From positions 32,118,305-32,182,304 of the forward strand of contig CM055096.1 in the NCBI GenBank assembly GCA_029204225.1: a DNA stretch of 64,000 nucleotides, in the 5' to 3' direction. Every line of letters begins with the position of its first letter. Within the stretch, counting starts at the first letter, position 1. Positions 32,989 to 46,119 of the stretch are shown here, in pieces. Both the position numbers and the translations under genes were made by a program. The notes below the pieces were generated by a model. It was not told the DNA's origin. It made no database searches and saw only the letters and a program-made list of their open reading frames with translations. Origin of the DNA: Diphasiastrum complanatum (Eukaryota; Streptophyta; Lycopodiopsida; Lycopodiales; Lycopodiaceae).

Positions 32989-34194
32989 TCAATTAAAATT
33001 GAACTCAACTTTGTGTCCTAAGTTTGCTGTCCTAAGTTCTTTTGCAGACCAAGGATGCGAAGTGCATTTAGAATGGACTTTTGCTTTTTCATTTTGGAAG
33101 TGGATCTTAACGGTACCTTCATCGATGATATAGTTAGCATCATTGTCGTCACCTATTTGTTGGTGACATTCGGGTGATATTGCTGGAACCACTCCTTGCG
33201 AAAGGTCATGTGTTGTGTAGCTCCAGAGTCCAAGTGTGTGTTGCCTCTATGACATTCACTTGCTATTGCTGATGCTGGTTTTATTTTAGGATGATTCAAT
33301 CCTGGATATCATGATTGGTTCTCTTGCAGTACTTGCAAAACTTCTTGGCCTTTGAACATGATGCCTGCTCGTTCGTACGTTGTTGATTCTGATGGTTCTT
33401 CTTTTGAGTCTTCTTCTTCTTCTTCTTCTGCTTGTTCATGCCTTTCTCTAAGAATAAGGCTTGAGTCTCTGAACTGGCACCGGTTGCGAATCTCTCCTTC
33501 TTGCTTCTTCTTGGAGTAGCATTGCTATAACTCTTGAAAGAGCTATCTCTCTGCTTGTGTAGACACGATCATTACCCAACTTCGTATGAAGCAAATAAGC
33601 TTGATAGTAGGGTCATCTGAGTCTTGGACCATAGAGTCTATTGCAGCCACTTGTTCAAGCAGAATTTTGAAGTTGTTGAGATGATCAGTCATCGATTCAT
33701 TTTCTGACATTTGTAGCGAGAAGAATTTCTTACGTTGAATAAATTAGCAAATACAATTCTAATGTTGTAGAGAGTGTTCAAATTATTGCATACTTTTTTG
33801 GAAGTTTGGGTTTTGCTTACGTGGCCAAGCAATGAATCTTGAATGTTCAAGATCATAAAAGCAAACGCTTTGCCAGCCTTTACTTTCCACTTGAAAAGTG
33901 CTTGCTGATTAGTTGTTTTTCCTCCGTTTCTTCTATGACCTCCCATAACTCTTTAATCATTAAGATGTCTTTCATTTTAAATCTCCATATCTGGTAGTTA
34001 TTTCTGTCCAGTTTGTCAATCATTGACATTGTATTGTTGGAGGAATCCATATGTGGATAATAATGACAAGTTGACTAATGAATGAATGACTGTTGCTAGC
34101 TTTTCTTAATCTAAGATGGTTCAAGCAATCTATCAGGTTCAAGTAGCTATGCGCTCTAATATTCCGTTTTATCAATAACCAGACTTTGATACCA
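32989..34194 (-). pseudogene. Copia gag-protease fragment (second family)
   Basis: On the minus strand, starting next to a primer-binding site (CTTTGATACCA on +, TGGTATCAAAG on -, 34184-34194): gag N-terminus (IDKLDRNNYQIWRFKMK), gag body (KAGKAFAFMILNIQDSLLGHV), a CCHC-type knuckle region (FCKYCKRTNHDIQD) and a protease (LDSGATQHMTF near 33215). Stops and frameshifts divide these. Integrase and RT are missing; the fragment breaks off near 33000. It is related to the element starting at 61997, whose gag shares the KAGKAFAF-type block. Confidence 0.75.
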
Positions 34195-35650
34195 TGTGGG
34201 TTATGGTGGTGTATGCTGAAGGGTACGACTCAAGGGATTCACACGAGTATGGAAACTTTGATACTTGGTTCTATATGATTAGATATTTGGAATTACCTAT
34301 AAGTTCTATAAGTATATAATTTTTTGCAAATTGATTAGTATGCTTATGATACTATCAGACTATCGATCTAGCCTGCTATTCGGAACTAGTTGAGGTGTCG
34401 TAGACAGCCATGGTAGTTCTGATAATCGCTGGTTAGCTCGATCAGTCAGTTAGCAGTGTGAATAAAGAATGTAGAGAGATATAGAACAAATCAAGATTGA
34501 AAGCTGAACCTTGAGCCTGTGCTGAATAAACTAGTACAAACATATCAGAGATAATATGAAATTATCAGAGAAAGCATAGCAAGTGGCATTCATGCATTAA
34601 GATGTATTTGGAATGATCCTTGAAAGGTATATCATTTAGTAACGAAACTGTTGTATACACTGATATAAAGCATTCACGTCTTGCACGGACATCTCAGATC
34701 AGTATGAAGACTGATAATATTATGCTGAATTGACCAAAACAATCACGCAGACATTTGACGCTTAGTTCGCTGTCGCTACTTGTTTGATGGATCTGATTGC
34801 ATGTATCTTTATTCTCATGCTTAGAGTATCATGCATTACATTCCATACGTGATTGTCTTGCGATCATGCAGACAGTAGCTGATTATCAGACGACCATTCG
34901 AACATTAGCTCTCGCCCTAATTCTATACTTGTATAGATAGAGAGCACAAGTGCTTGGAGATTTATGATAGCTGCCAGGTTAAGTACATGATACTAAAGGC
35001 GGTAGATTGATATACCATGTCCTAACTCAGACTTACTATACCTCATACAAGCAGCAGTAGATGTCTAACATAGTTGTTGAAGATCGTACTTTTCGCCGTC
35101 AGTGCATTGAATCGCGATCATGGTATTTCGGCAGTTTATATTTTGTTCATTTCTTGCATACGCTCTTGAGTTTAAGGGCAGTCCTTAAAGGAAAAGGACT
35201 TGTGAGAGGAAGAGTTCCTTTTGGAGTGGCACCATGAAAATGCCGTTTGCCATTTTTGTTGACTAGTCAATGTCGGCATTTCATGGTTTCTCCAAATGGG
35301 CGTTTGGCACTTGATTTGGCATTTGTTGTTAGCCTTTATACTGATCAACATTTTCGGCATTTATGCCGTTCGGCATTATGAGGTTGTGTAAGTTGGGAAA
35401 AATGCTGATTGGCATTTTTCAGGACTTAGGCCTTTTGGCATTTTGCCAACTTATATGCCTTTCGACACCGAGTATTTCTGCAGACGGTGCCGAATGCCGT
35501 GTATTTTTGCAGATTGTTGCCGAATCCCATGTATTTATGCAGACTTTGCCGAATCTCTTGTATTTATGCAAAGTGTTAGAAAAATAGAACAAATCTGCAT
35601 ACTTGATAGGTCCTTTTAAAAAATAGAATTTAGGTGGGAATTCTATCACT
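34195..35650 (-). mobile_element. Probable 5' LTR and flank of the 33-kb copia fragment
   Basis: Sequence directly beyond the primer-binding site must start with the LTR (it ends ...ACCCACA on the minus strand). The outer LTR boundary is not clear; features such as TTTATGCAGA recur in the LTR at 61997-63217. The region also holds a cluster of GGCATT/AATGCC motifs at about 35240-35500. Confidence 0.45.
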
Positions 35651-35821
35651 GTTTAGCAATCATTACCTCTCTTTGACATTATACTGTGTGATTGTTCTGG
35701 AGTTGATTAGTAGCAAGTTGTCCACTTCTAAGGCCTTCACTTGGAACTCTTGTTGCTCAACTTCGTAGGGCATATTATAGGATGTACCATTAGAAATTCA
35801 AAATTGATGGAAGAATTTGTC

Positions 35822-35900
35822 CCATGGGCTCAAGTAGTGTACTGATAGCTCATTGTTTGCGGGTTCAAGGTCCCAGCAGCTAATGACTTGTCCTTAACTC
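35822..35900 (+). mobile_element. tRNA-like (SINE) head, candidate
   Basis: TGGGCTCAAGTAGTG (35825-35839) resembles a pol III A box and GGGTTCAAGGTCCC (35861-35874) a B box, about 36 nt apart as in tRNAs. No cloverleaf acceptor pairing and no poly-A tail were found, so an old SINE head is more likely than a tRNA gene. Confidence 0.25.
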
Positions 35901-36297
35901 CTACAGTCAGCCATGATGGCTCTTGAGTGGTCAACCCAAGAAAATAGATGCTTGAAGTAGACTGCTTATGTTTTTTGGTGATTTAGCTCCTTGAGAATCT
36001 TACGGGCATATAGAGTCCTTTGAAATATGGCATTTATCCTTCTACATTGGAATAGCTACTTCTTTTGCCACTGGTATAGAGCTCACATTTCATTGATCTC
36101 CAACTACATCTCCTTTGTCGCTTACACGATGTACTTGAGTATAAGTGCCTCATGTTGCAGATGGCATGACTAGCTTCTCCTCACTTATAGCTAAGATGAC
36201 CATAGTTGGAGCCAAAAATCTATGTTCAGGCTGAAAAGTCCAGGGCATTGTGCTGGAGATTGCAGTAAGCTTGTTATTGCTACTATTCACTTGAATG

Positions 36298-36460
36298 ATG
36301 CTGTTGATGATGATGTTGCTGTTTATGCCGGATTATTGGTGAGTTGCTGATGTGACTGCCTGGTTCGATGGTGCTCGCTGTTGATGATGATGTTGCTATT
36401 TATGCCGGATTATTGTGTTGAGTTGCTGATATGACTGCCTGGTTCGATGGTGCTCCACAG
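36298..36460. repeat. Two-copy ~80-bp tandem duplication
   Basis: CTGTTGATGATGATGTTGCT through GACTGCCTGGTTCGATGGTGCTC occurs twice in a row with small differences. No gene is involved. Confidence 0.85.
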
Positions 36461-39400
36461 TGCATGCCAAGCCCAAAGAGAGTTTGGAAGAACAGATACT
36501 TCTATCTTTGCCAGTATTCTAGCGCTTTCTCAAAATCCTTAATAGCCCTATGCGGCTTAATTCTTTGCAAGTTGAAGTTGCTTGTCCTAACTCTCTTTGC
36601 AGGATGCCCATCATCCAACCAACTTGGCAATATTATATTATTTTGGGCACAAACTGGTTCTCGACACTAGCAAACATGGTTCTGAATACGGGACAAAGAC
36701 TTTGAAAGCTCACACATTCTGACAAATAATCTCTTCTACAGAGTTTTTATGAATATGAACACTATCCTGAGAACTATCGTTCTTACCATCATCTTCTCAA
36801 GGTGTGCGCAACACCTCTTTGTGATAGCTTTCTATCATGATATCTGGCTTTATCATATGTTTTTATACCTTTGCTTGGGAATGATCATCGTTTGACAGTT
36901 TGCTGCTCTATTGTTCCAACTCTTTTTTATCCTGGATATCTTGTGGATGTATTCATAACCAGAGAGAACAGTCTGTGTCATTTAGATCGTCCTTTGCTGT
37001 GCATCATGCATATGGATACTTTAAAATGGAAATGATGCAAGTAGTTCTTCTGAAGGTTTCTTTTTGTGACCTTAATAAACTGTTTCAATGAGTAACTTAT
37101 CGAGTATAAGATTTTAACCCGAAGTTCCTATTGAAGGCTACAATACACACTCATTTCTGGTACTTTTAACAGTAATTTTTGCAAGTCATTCCTGGTACTT
37201 GTAACCAGTAAATTCTGGATATTATTATGGAATTAGAACTTTGGACTAGGAGGCTGGATTTCCTGCCAAAGACTTATGAACTGATCAAGCCCTCTGACAG
37301 TTCAAACCCTACGTTTGTTTCATCATGAAATAAAATTAGGCAGGCCTGTCCTATCCCCGAGGTGGCTTGGCTTTGCCGCATTGCCTGTGGCTTTGCTGTG
37401 TTGTCAGCCTGTTTCTTGTTAGGCCTGTCTCTCTAGTTTTTCTGTGTTGGAACCAGGAAGAAATAATCACTTGATAATGTTTGAGCAAAAGACCATGTGC
37501 TTTGAGAATCGTTGAATGTGTTTTGAAAACCCTTTTAGCTGTATCAAATGAATCACCAAAGAGGATGTGTTTGTATCTATCCTTTTTTTAATAGGAATTT
37601 GGTAGACCTTTAAAGTACATGCACTTAATTATCTCTGAAGATGGTGTTGGTTGGTGCTTGTGAACGTACAGACATTGTCTGGTAGACACAATTAGTATGT
37701 TTTACTAGCTTCTGGTTTTGGTTTAAGCATGAATAGCTATCACACTTATAAATGAAGGGTTAAAAAAAAAATTTATTCCATTTCAACGACCTATTGACCT
37801 ATTGTCCTCCCCAAAGGAACTGAGAACTTTCACATAGCATATGAGTTTGGTTTGAGATTTCATGTGCATCAACATATTATTATTATCAACATGTCATTAT
37901 TTGACATGTAGTAAGATACATCAATAAATCCTAGAAAATACAACTTTTGTGCTTATTAAAGAGCTCCTAAATGTTCATATTGATGAAGTTATGAACATGT
38001 CTTTTTGGATCACGTCACATTCTTTTTCTCACCCTTTTCAATTTGATCTTCTTTCTATTTGTGCTCTTTTATCACAGGCAGTTGGTCATGGATTCTTATT
38101 GCTACTTTTTAAGTTTCAAATGATGTCCCTTGAAACAGTTATCTTCTACTGGTCTTGTAGATTTCACTTATATTTTTGTAGGTCATTCATGGGGGGTGGA
38201 TTTGTTGATTGCTAAGAAATTCAATGTATGCTTGCAACCTCTATCTACTTTTTGGGCCTTTAGTAATATATTCAAAATTCAAATTGTTGGCGAACGTTGC
38301 TTCTTTCAACGTTTGATAGATTCTGGAGGTTGTCACAAACATGTGCAAAAGTTTGAAAGCTAATGTGTAGTGTGATTCTTGGCATACAAAAGATTTTGAA
38401 AATGTGATGTAACCAGCTTTACTGCATGCATTTTCTAGTGGTGTCTATTGCTGGTAATCAGCACAATTGTGAAGTCAAGCAATGGACAATTAATGATGGC
38501 GTATGTATACATAATTGTGTTGTGATTCTTCATTGAGCATTGGTCTAACTTGGTGGATTTTGTTCAATTCTTTGCAATGTCTTCAATTTCCCATCAACAC
38601 GAGTACGTCGTTCTTCTTCATTGAGTAATGGCCTGTCTTTGTGGAGTTTGAGATCTTTGTTGTTCTCTATGCAAGAGAGCCTGCTGTACACCTTGTTGTC
38701 TAAGAAGGAACTTCCAAGTCAAAGGTTGAGACAATATACTGATTCTAATGTGTATTTATAGTGCCTAAATTATTGATAGAAATGCGAAAGAAAACAATGT
38801 TTTAATTAGAACTTTTCACAAAGATTACTAGCATGCAGAACTTGAAATTTTAAATTGGAAAATGAGTGGTGCAGGTTTTTGCTTATAAAGTCGTGCATAG
38901 CAATCTAAAATATCAAATTGTACAATGTATGGTATAAAGTTTTAGCAAAACGCATTTGGATTGTGGGTTGAGGAATATGATGTGAGTCCATCGAACTTGG
39001 AACAAGTTATATCGCAATAATTGTAATATAAGAATTTTTTGTTGGAGCCTTTCAAAGAATTTATCATAGTATCAATTTTAGTTACACCAAGAGCCCTAGG
39101 GTGGATGCTTGTGTTAAAAAGTTCCAGCTTTTAAGATTTCAATCTAGAATTTTTTTCATTTCGTAGATTTATGTATGCACATATACAATATGATAGCAAT
39201 TCACTGATCACATGACATTTGTATTGTATAAGTTTTATTTATAACATTTTACCCCTTGAGTCTTGTTATTGGCCTAGTCCTAGCCATTTTTTTTAACAAG
39301 TGTGTGAGAAGGAATCTTTTTGGGAAATGGGTGGGTATCGACCTAAATAAGCCTTGAAAACAATTCTACTTGTTGTATAGCAATGTCCAAGATTGTGCTT

Positions 39401-41076
39401 ATTTTTTACTTTGTGGACAATATTGCATTTCCTATCTAAATTATGTTCAACACAATTGGCATCACTACGGTTGTTGTGCCTGTATTATGTGGCTTCGAAC
39501 TTTAAACATCCCATGTTCCTTCTAGAGTCCAAAGTACCAAATGAAGAAATGCATGTGTTCCATCAAAATGCAAAACCATCTCATTCAACTTTAATGCACA
39601 CACCTTCAATGTCTCATCTGAGATGAGAAAAAAAAATCTTTCTACTTGTCATCACTAAAGGTTTGGAAACAACATCCAATTGTAAATGTACATATAAATG
39701 TTTGTTTGTATTTGCATGCCCCAATAAAAATATCTTTATCTTTGCTCTTGTGATAAGCGATGATTTTGCAAGATGTAACACTATGTTGGCCAATTTTTAA
39801 GAAGTCTATTACCTCCTCAAGACTCCAATATGGTTTGTAGTAGTCCTCTGTCAACTACCATGTCTTTTTGAATGTGGGTTGTTGGGATGAGTTCTCAACC
39901 CTCAATGCACTTCTTTTGTTCACAAGAAGTCTTTGCCTTTTGCAACGATTGACTTCTAGAGGTATTGCTCTTTTCCTTCCTCACAAAATTGCTTTGTGAT
40001 CGTCTCTCTTGACTTTGAAAAGGCTTCATTCCATGTAACAGTTGAGGGACTTTCTCACCTCAAGCTTGGCTCCTCCACAAGCTCTTTAGGGTCAGTAGAG
40101 CTTTGGTACTATGCCGAGATTCTAAGTTCTAAGCACATTATAGCAACCTCACAAAATCATAGTAGCAATAACAAGAATAGAAAGAGAGAGTAACAAAACC
40201 ATAGCCGCCATGTGACTCTACTTCTCTTTTGGCATAACAGATTGATGCTTACAAGCGAAAACCCTTATCAGGGCTAATGAAAAAATAACAAATCAACTAA
40301 GTAGTAAGTTCATGCCATGTATTTATTAACAAAAATAGAAGAAGATCTAGTGAACAAAATTGAGCATTGATTTTGATATTTTGTATACGATAGTTTCATC
40401 CATGAGATTGTGAACATGTGTGTACTATAGGCAAGTATTGGGAAACATGTGATGAAGTTTTCTAATAGATGTGACATTTGTAATTGACAATGAAGGTTTT
40501 TCTAAGAAATGCAAAGTGCTTTTAAAACCAACTAGACTTTCTAAATATTGGTAACCAACAAATTCCCATCGCTCTTTATTTTACCTAAAAGCCACTTATA
40601 CCATAGTAACAAAAAAAATGCATACAAGGACAAGGGCTAAAAAGATACTATTGCTATTAATATTCCAACATTATTGGCTGATTCATATACTATGTGATTT
40701 TGATATCTATTTGAACATGTTTATGTTGAATTTCACATGCGTGGGAGTGCCCAAAAGTGTGATTGTGATCTCCTAAGATGTGGTGATTGCACATCGATCA
40801 TACACAGATTGAAAACCAAGATCTATTCCATCAATCTGAGGCAAGAGCACTAAAAATCATGTATTTTTCAATCATACAAGTAAAATCACATGTGTGGAGA
40901 CGTGTGCAACAAAATACTAAGTACGTAGTGTAGAAATCTCATTAACTCCAAAAATTTCAATACAAATGGACTATTGCCTCTATATGTAGTTACTCGAGGT
41001 AGAGGGGAGTGAAACATGATTGGACCCCTTCTTTTCCTCCTCAAAATCCTAATGGTTGAGTGACATATGAGCACTC
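36461..41076. other. AT-rich stretch with no recognised gene
   Basis: Frames such as 36431-36670, 37949-38215 and 39393-39626 are short, lack known motifs and have no supporting splice pattern. No RNA gene, terminal repeat or microsatellite of note was seen. Confidence 0.5.
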
Positions 41077-42367
41077 TGTTGGAGTTTAATCTTACTCCTC
41101 ATCTTTTTCACTCCCTTTCGTCTCTTAAGGAAAATTCCTCTCTCAAACATTATGCAAAAATACACTATCTTTTACACAGTCTATAGAAATACACGGAAAA
41201 CTTCAACAGACAGAAACCACAAGGAACCGTAAGTGTTTCGCCTACGGTTTGAATGAAGTAAACGAATCAAAAGCAACCGCAAGGTCAATGATTGCGGTCA
41301 CATACGAAGACTCATTGCAAAGTCTCGCCTATAGTCTGAATGAAGTGAACGAACCAAAAGCTACCGCAAGGTCAACGATTGTGATCACATACGAAGACTC
41401 ATTGCAAAGTCTCGCCTACGATCTGAACGAAGTGAACGAACCGAAAGCTACTGAAAGGTCAACGATTGCGGTCACATACGAAGACTCATTACAAAGTCTC
41501 ACCTTCGGTCTGAACGAAGTGAATGAACCGAAAGCTACCGCAAGGTCAATGATTGCGGTCACATACGAAGACCGAACTGCAAAGTCTTTATTACGGTCAC
41601 CTACGAAGTGAATGAATGACAACTTCTCACACTCTTGACGCATACAAAGGAAATCCTTTGCAATACTTCTTCACGTCTTCACGCTTTGTCAATAACTGAT
41701 CTATGGATCAAGTACAAGAGCAATTAAATGATCTTTTATACTGTAATTAGAATAACTCAAGATCTTCTGACAACCATATATAAACAAGTGAACGATTAGA
41801 AGTACATATATATTCATATTCAACAGATTCGATCTTTGATTATTGATCGATGTGTTGACAGAGATCAAACGATCAAAATTGGTCTTCTAGTATTTGACTC
41901 CTAGAGTTAGAGATCATTTTAGAGAGAGTACAAGAGTATTCTAAAAGATAGCATTCATTAGCTTCTGTAAGTAGGATCACGCGCTTCGTGCTACTGTTCT
42001 GTGATCTGCTGATAGTTGTTATTACAGCACAAAGAAGCGCTATTTTTTTATAATAGTTGTATTCTTGTTGAATGCTTGAATGTCTCTCACTCTTTACTTT
42101 CTTATCAGAACCTATCTATCAGAAACGGGTTGTCTCAGACGCCTCAACGGTCGCATTCTCTATGGTTGTCTATGACACCTACTCTGACATCTAAACAAAT
42201 CAAAAATTGCTCTATCATTCCTTTTTCTAAGTAATCCAAGATCCTTCATTATCAGTTTGTCCAAACTGTTTCATATAGTTTTTTTATTTATTGGGGTAAC
42301 AGCCTCTATTCCGCTGCGGACTATCAGACCACCCTTTGTGTGTGTCAGTTCGTCATCTTTCCCAACA
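41077..42367 (+). mobile_element. 5' LTR of decayed copia element
   Basis: 1,291 bp, starting TGTTGGAGTTTAATC and ending TTTCCCAACA (matching inverted ends TGTTGG/CCAACA). A TATA-like CATATATAAAC lies near 41785. It is followed by a mutated primer-binding site (TGGCATTAGAGTGAG). The first ~690 bp match the 3' LTR at 46120-46806. It carries the 87-bp minisatellite. Confidence 0.88.
41238..41600 (+). repeat. 87-bp minisatellite inside the copia LTR
   Basis: Four-plus tandem copies of an 87-bp unit with landmarks GAACGAAGTGAACGAACC, AAAGCTACCGCAAGGTCAA and GCGGTCACATACGAAGAC. Because 87 is a multiple of three and the unit lacks stops, one frame stays open as a repeated 29-residue peptide. The same array is in the 3' LTR at about 46295-46640. 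Confidence 0.9.
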
Positions 42368-42535
42368 GAGTGGCATTAGAGTGAGTTTTGAATTTAATAG
42401 AGTCTTAAGATAAAGAACCTTATACATTTTTGTTTTTCCAGAGCTAGTTTTATATTGGATTTGTAATCTCTGTTCATCGATCATCATGGAAGGCTCCAAC
42501 CTCTGAGATCCACTTGATCAACAAGTTCAACGGAG

Positions 42536-43230
42536 ATGATCTTCACATGTGAAAATTCAAGATGAGGATGATCTTGATCGAAAAGGAGCTATGGGGATAC
42601 GTTAATGGTTCTATAGCCAGGCCGATGGAACCAGAAATGATACCAACATGGGAAGCAAAAGAATGCAAACTTCTTGCCATCATATCCTTGAATATGAAAG
42701 ACACTCAAATTGCTCACGTATCAAACAATACCACCTCCAAAGAAGCGTGGGATATCCTAACAATAATCTATGAGACTTCAGATGTGTCGACTCGTCTCTT
42801 CTTGATAAAGAAGGTCCTTACACTCAAAATGAGTGAAGGCACCTCAGTCAATGACTATTTGAATGAGTTTAAGCAGTTGCTTAATCAACTAGCTGCAATA
42901 GGTTCACCTATGTTAGAAGAGGACTCTACGATGTCTCTTCTAGCTAGTCTTCCACCCTCCTACGACAATCTGGTATTGCTTCTGAGCAATACACTTGCGC
43001 TGTCTCTGTAGAAACTGATAGCAAGCTTATTATAGGAAGAAGTACGGAGAAAGAGCTTATCTACAACGAGTACCAAGACAATGGCCTTCTACTCCAATAA
43101 GCAATAGTCCAAGAAGAAGAAGAACTTCAAGGATAAGAAGACCAAGGCGGAGTAGCCAGATTCAACACAACAACCGCTGAACAATCGACAAAAACAACCT
43201 ACCAAGACCAAACTATTTTGTAGATACTAC
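42536..43230 (+). pseudogene. Copia gag (decayed)
   Basis: UBN2-type gag: KFKMRMILIEKELWGYVNG, then AWDILTIIYE and LKMSEGTSVNDYLNEFKQLL, with the frame open 42562-43011. A TGA stands where Trp is expected just before KFKMR. After 43011 the frame is broken. The zinc knuckle near 43215 (FCRYYKRSNHDIKDC) has Tyr in place of its second Cys. Confidence 0.82.
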
Positions 43231-44520
43231 AAAAGATCCAATCACGACATCAAAGACTGTCGGATACTCAAGCACAACGAAGCCAAAAAGAAGATGCAAT
43301 AGCACCAAGAACGAGGCTCTAACTCTGTCAAAAATTCCCATGAAGATGAGAAGGCATTGATGGTACAAGATCAAGCAAGTAGAGATGCATGCCAATGGTA
43401 TCTTGATTCAGGTGCTTCACAACACATGACACCATGTAAGAACCTATTCTCCACTCTCACAACAACCGAATCAAAGTACATTTTCTTCGGAGAAGCAAGC
43501 TCATAGAAGGTCGAAGGCCAAGACTCCTTTCAACTTCTGTTCCCAGATGGCATCACTAGACAGTTAGACGGTGTACTTTATGTACCCAGATTAAAAAAGA
43601 ATTTATTGTCTATAAGCAAGATCACTGATCAAGGCTATAGAGCTTTGTTTACTGCTAGTCGATGTATTATTCTTGGTAAGAATTCAAAGGAAATCCTCTC
43701 TACACACAGAGAAAGAAATTTGTATATGATTATGCACTTTTTGTGAGTAATTCTGATGCTCATGTTTGGCATCAAAGATTAGATCATTTAAATATGAGGT
43801 CGATCTTGTACATGCATCATAATAGCTTATTAATGTTGCTTCCTCAGCTAATAAGGTTGTCTGTGAAAATTACTTAGTAGGAAAACAACCTAGAACAAGC
43901 TTTTCAAAAGGACAAGCCAAAAGGGTGAAGTCCATTCTTGGATTAATCCATAACGATCTATGTGGTCCTATGGCCGTGCCCTCTTTGGGCCAAGCCTTAT
44001 ATTTCATCACATTTATTGATGACTACTCCTGATTTACCAGAGTTATGTTCACTAAGAACAAGTTTGAGGCCTTTAATTGTTTTAAGAGATACAAACAGTT
44101 TGTTGAGACACAAACTGGTCAGAAGATCAAGACCCTACGGTCTGATTCAAGGAGAGAGTACATGTATGATGAAATGGCAGACTATCTATCATTATGCGGC
44201 GTGCATCATCAGTCCACAACAAGCTATACTCCTCAACATAATGGAGTGATTGAAAGAAAGAATCGAACACTATGAAGCATCACGATCCATGATGTCCAAT
44301 GCTCAGTTACCCAAGAAATTTTGGGCTGAAGCAATATCTACAGCCTGCTATCTACAAAACTATTCCAGCACAAAGGTAGTTGACTCCAAAACTCCATTTG
44401 AAGCCTACTATGGGTACAAACCAAGTTTGAAACACCTACTGTGTTTGAATGTCTCTGCTATGCACAAATACCGTCTGATTTGAGGAAGAAGCTTGACCTT
44501 GTAAGCTGTAAGTACATTTT
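43231..44520 (+). pseudogene. Copia protease and integrase (decayed)
   Basis: Protease LDSGASQHMTP near 43400, GAG-pre-integrase WHQRLDHLNM near 43770, then integrase core fragments: HNDLCGPMAVP near 43950, DDYS followed by TGA, LRSDSRREY (the normal GG of the second-Asp motif changed to RR) and HNGVIERKNRTL near 44245. The following SRSMM...PKKFWAEA segment is one base out of frame. It is catalytically dead and broken in several frames. Confidence 0.82.
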
Positions 44521-46119
44521 CATTGGCTACTCAACATCACATAAAGCATATTACATTTATGATGATGAAACATGTTAGATCTCAGTCAGCCAAGATGTTG
44601 TCTTCCGTGAAGACACATTATATGATTTCACGCAAAAAGCAGAAATTCAGGAGTTTGTCCCAACAACTCCATTTACCATCGAGAGGCCTGGACCTAAGAA
44701 TGTTCAACCACAAAATGAAGACCTCTCAGTCATTCATCCAGGAGAGATGTCTACTCAAGAACCTGCAGTTCGAAGTTCTGCATGACAACGACAAGAATCG
44801 CTTTGTCCCTCAAGCATTTATAAGTCACGACGAACTTGCCTCTGTTGCAGAAGCACTGTCACTGTCGGATGCAGACAAATGGAAAGCTGTAATGGATGTT
44901 GAGTATTATTTATTAATGAAGAACAAGACTTGAATCTTGTTAATCCTCCTGCAGGTATAAAACCTATTGACACTAAGTGGATCTTCAAACAAAAGCTTAA
45001 ACTAGATGGATCAATATCCAAATGGAAAAGTCTTTTAGTGATTAAAGGTTTTGGAACAAGTTTATACTTCATGCTTTGCAGACTCAAATGTGTACCTCAA
45101 GAACAAAGGCTCAAGCTATGTGATAATAGCTTTATATGTTGATGACTCTTTAATCATCAGCAACTCAATTGCAGGAGACAAAGTTTCTACTATCACAAGA
45201 ATTTAAAATGACTGATTTAGGGCCAGTTCATTACCTACTTGGTATGAAGATCACTAGAGATCGCGCAAGCACATTACTATAAGCCAGGAAGCATATTTGA
45301 ATAATGTACTTCGCAAAATATGACATGGAGGACTGTAAGCGGATAGACACACCAATGGATCCAGGATCCAAGCGATCCAAAGACATGTAGAACTGATGTA
45401 GAACAGAAGGAAATGAGTAGATATCCTCATCAGTCCATCATCGGATCGATAATGTACTCTATGATCTGCACACGTCCTAATCTAGCTTATACAGTAAGCA
45501 CACTGTCGCAATATATGTCCAATCCAGGTCTACAACATTGGAAGGCTCTGCAACGATTAATGAGGTACATTCAAGCGACGAGGGACTATGCTTTGCACTA
45601 TAATGGAAATATAGATGCTGCCCTCACACTTGTTACCTATATAGATTTTGATTGGGCAGGAGACATTGATACCCAGAAAATCCACGTTTGGGTATATCTG
45701 TTTCCTTGCAGGAGGACCCATTTCATGGAACAATAGAAAGCAAAAATGCATTTTGTTGTCCTCTACGGAATCTGAACACGTTGCAACTACATAGGCAGTG
45801 AAGGAGATCATATGGCTTAGAAGGTTGCTTTAGAATCTACAATTTTCACAAATCGGCCCTACTACACTTCAATGCGACAATCAGCGTTGTATAGCTCTAT
45901 CTCTGAACCCACGAACTCATGCTAGAACCAAACACATAGAGGTTCAATTTCATTTTCTTAGAGAGAAGATTAAGAAAAAAGATGTTGTACTAAGCTACTG
46001 TCATATAGACACTATGTTGGCTGGTATTTTGACAAAACCATTGTCAAGAGAAAAGCATATGGTAGGATTGTTAAGTCTCAATTTAAATTCAGATTCATAA
46101 CAGTAAGCTTAAGCAGGAG
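44521..46119 (+). pseudogene. Copia reverse transcriptase / RNase H (core-deleted)
   Basis: The RT start (KPIDTKWIFKQKLKLDGS, 44955-45010) is followed by a large deletion and then the YVDD site (LYVDDSLIIS near 45135), a palm/thumb remnant and the connection (PHQSIIGSIMYSMICTRPNLAY, 45418-45485). RNase H fragments follow (DFDWAGDID near 45645, LSSTESEH, CDNQRCIALS, TRTKHIEVQFHFLREKI-like). It ends in GCTTAAGCAGGAG, the polypurine tract before the 3' LTR. Confidence 0.82.

Noticed and set aside
35822-35900. A functional tRNA gene
   Set aside because: A- and B-box-like motifs are present, but no acceptor-stem pairing or anticodon arm could be formed.
41238-41600. CRISPR-like spaced repeats
   Set aside because: The 87-bp units are contiguous and similar along their whole length, with no repeat-spacer alternation, and they sit in a plant LTR.
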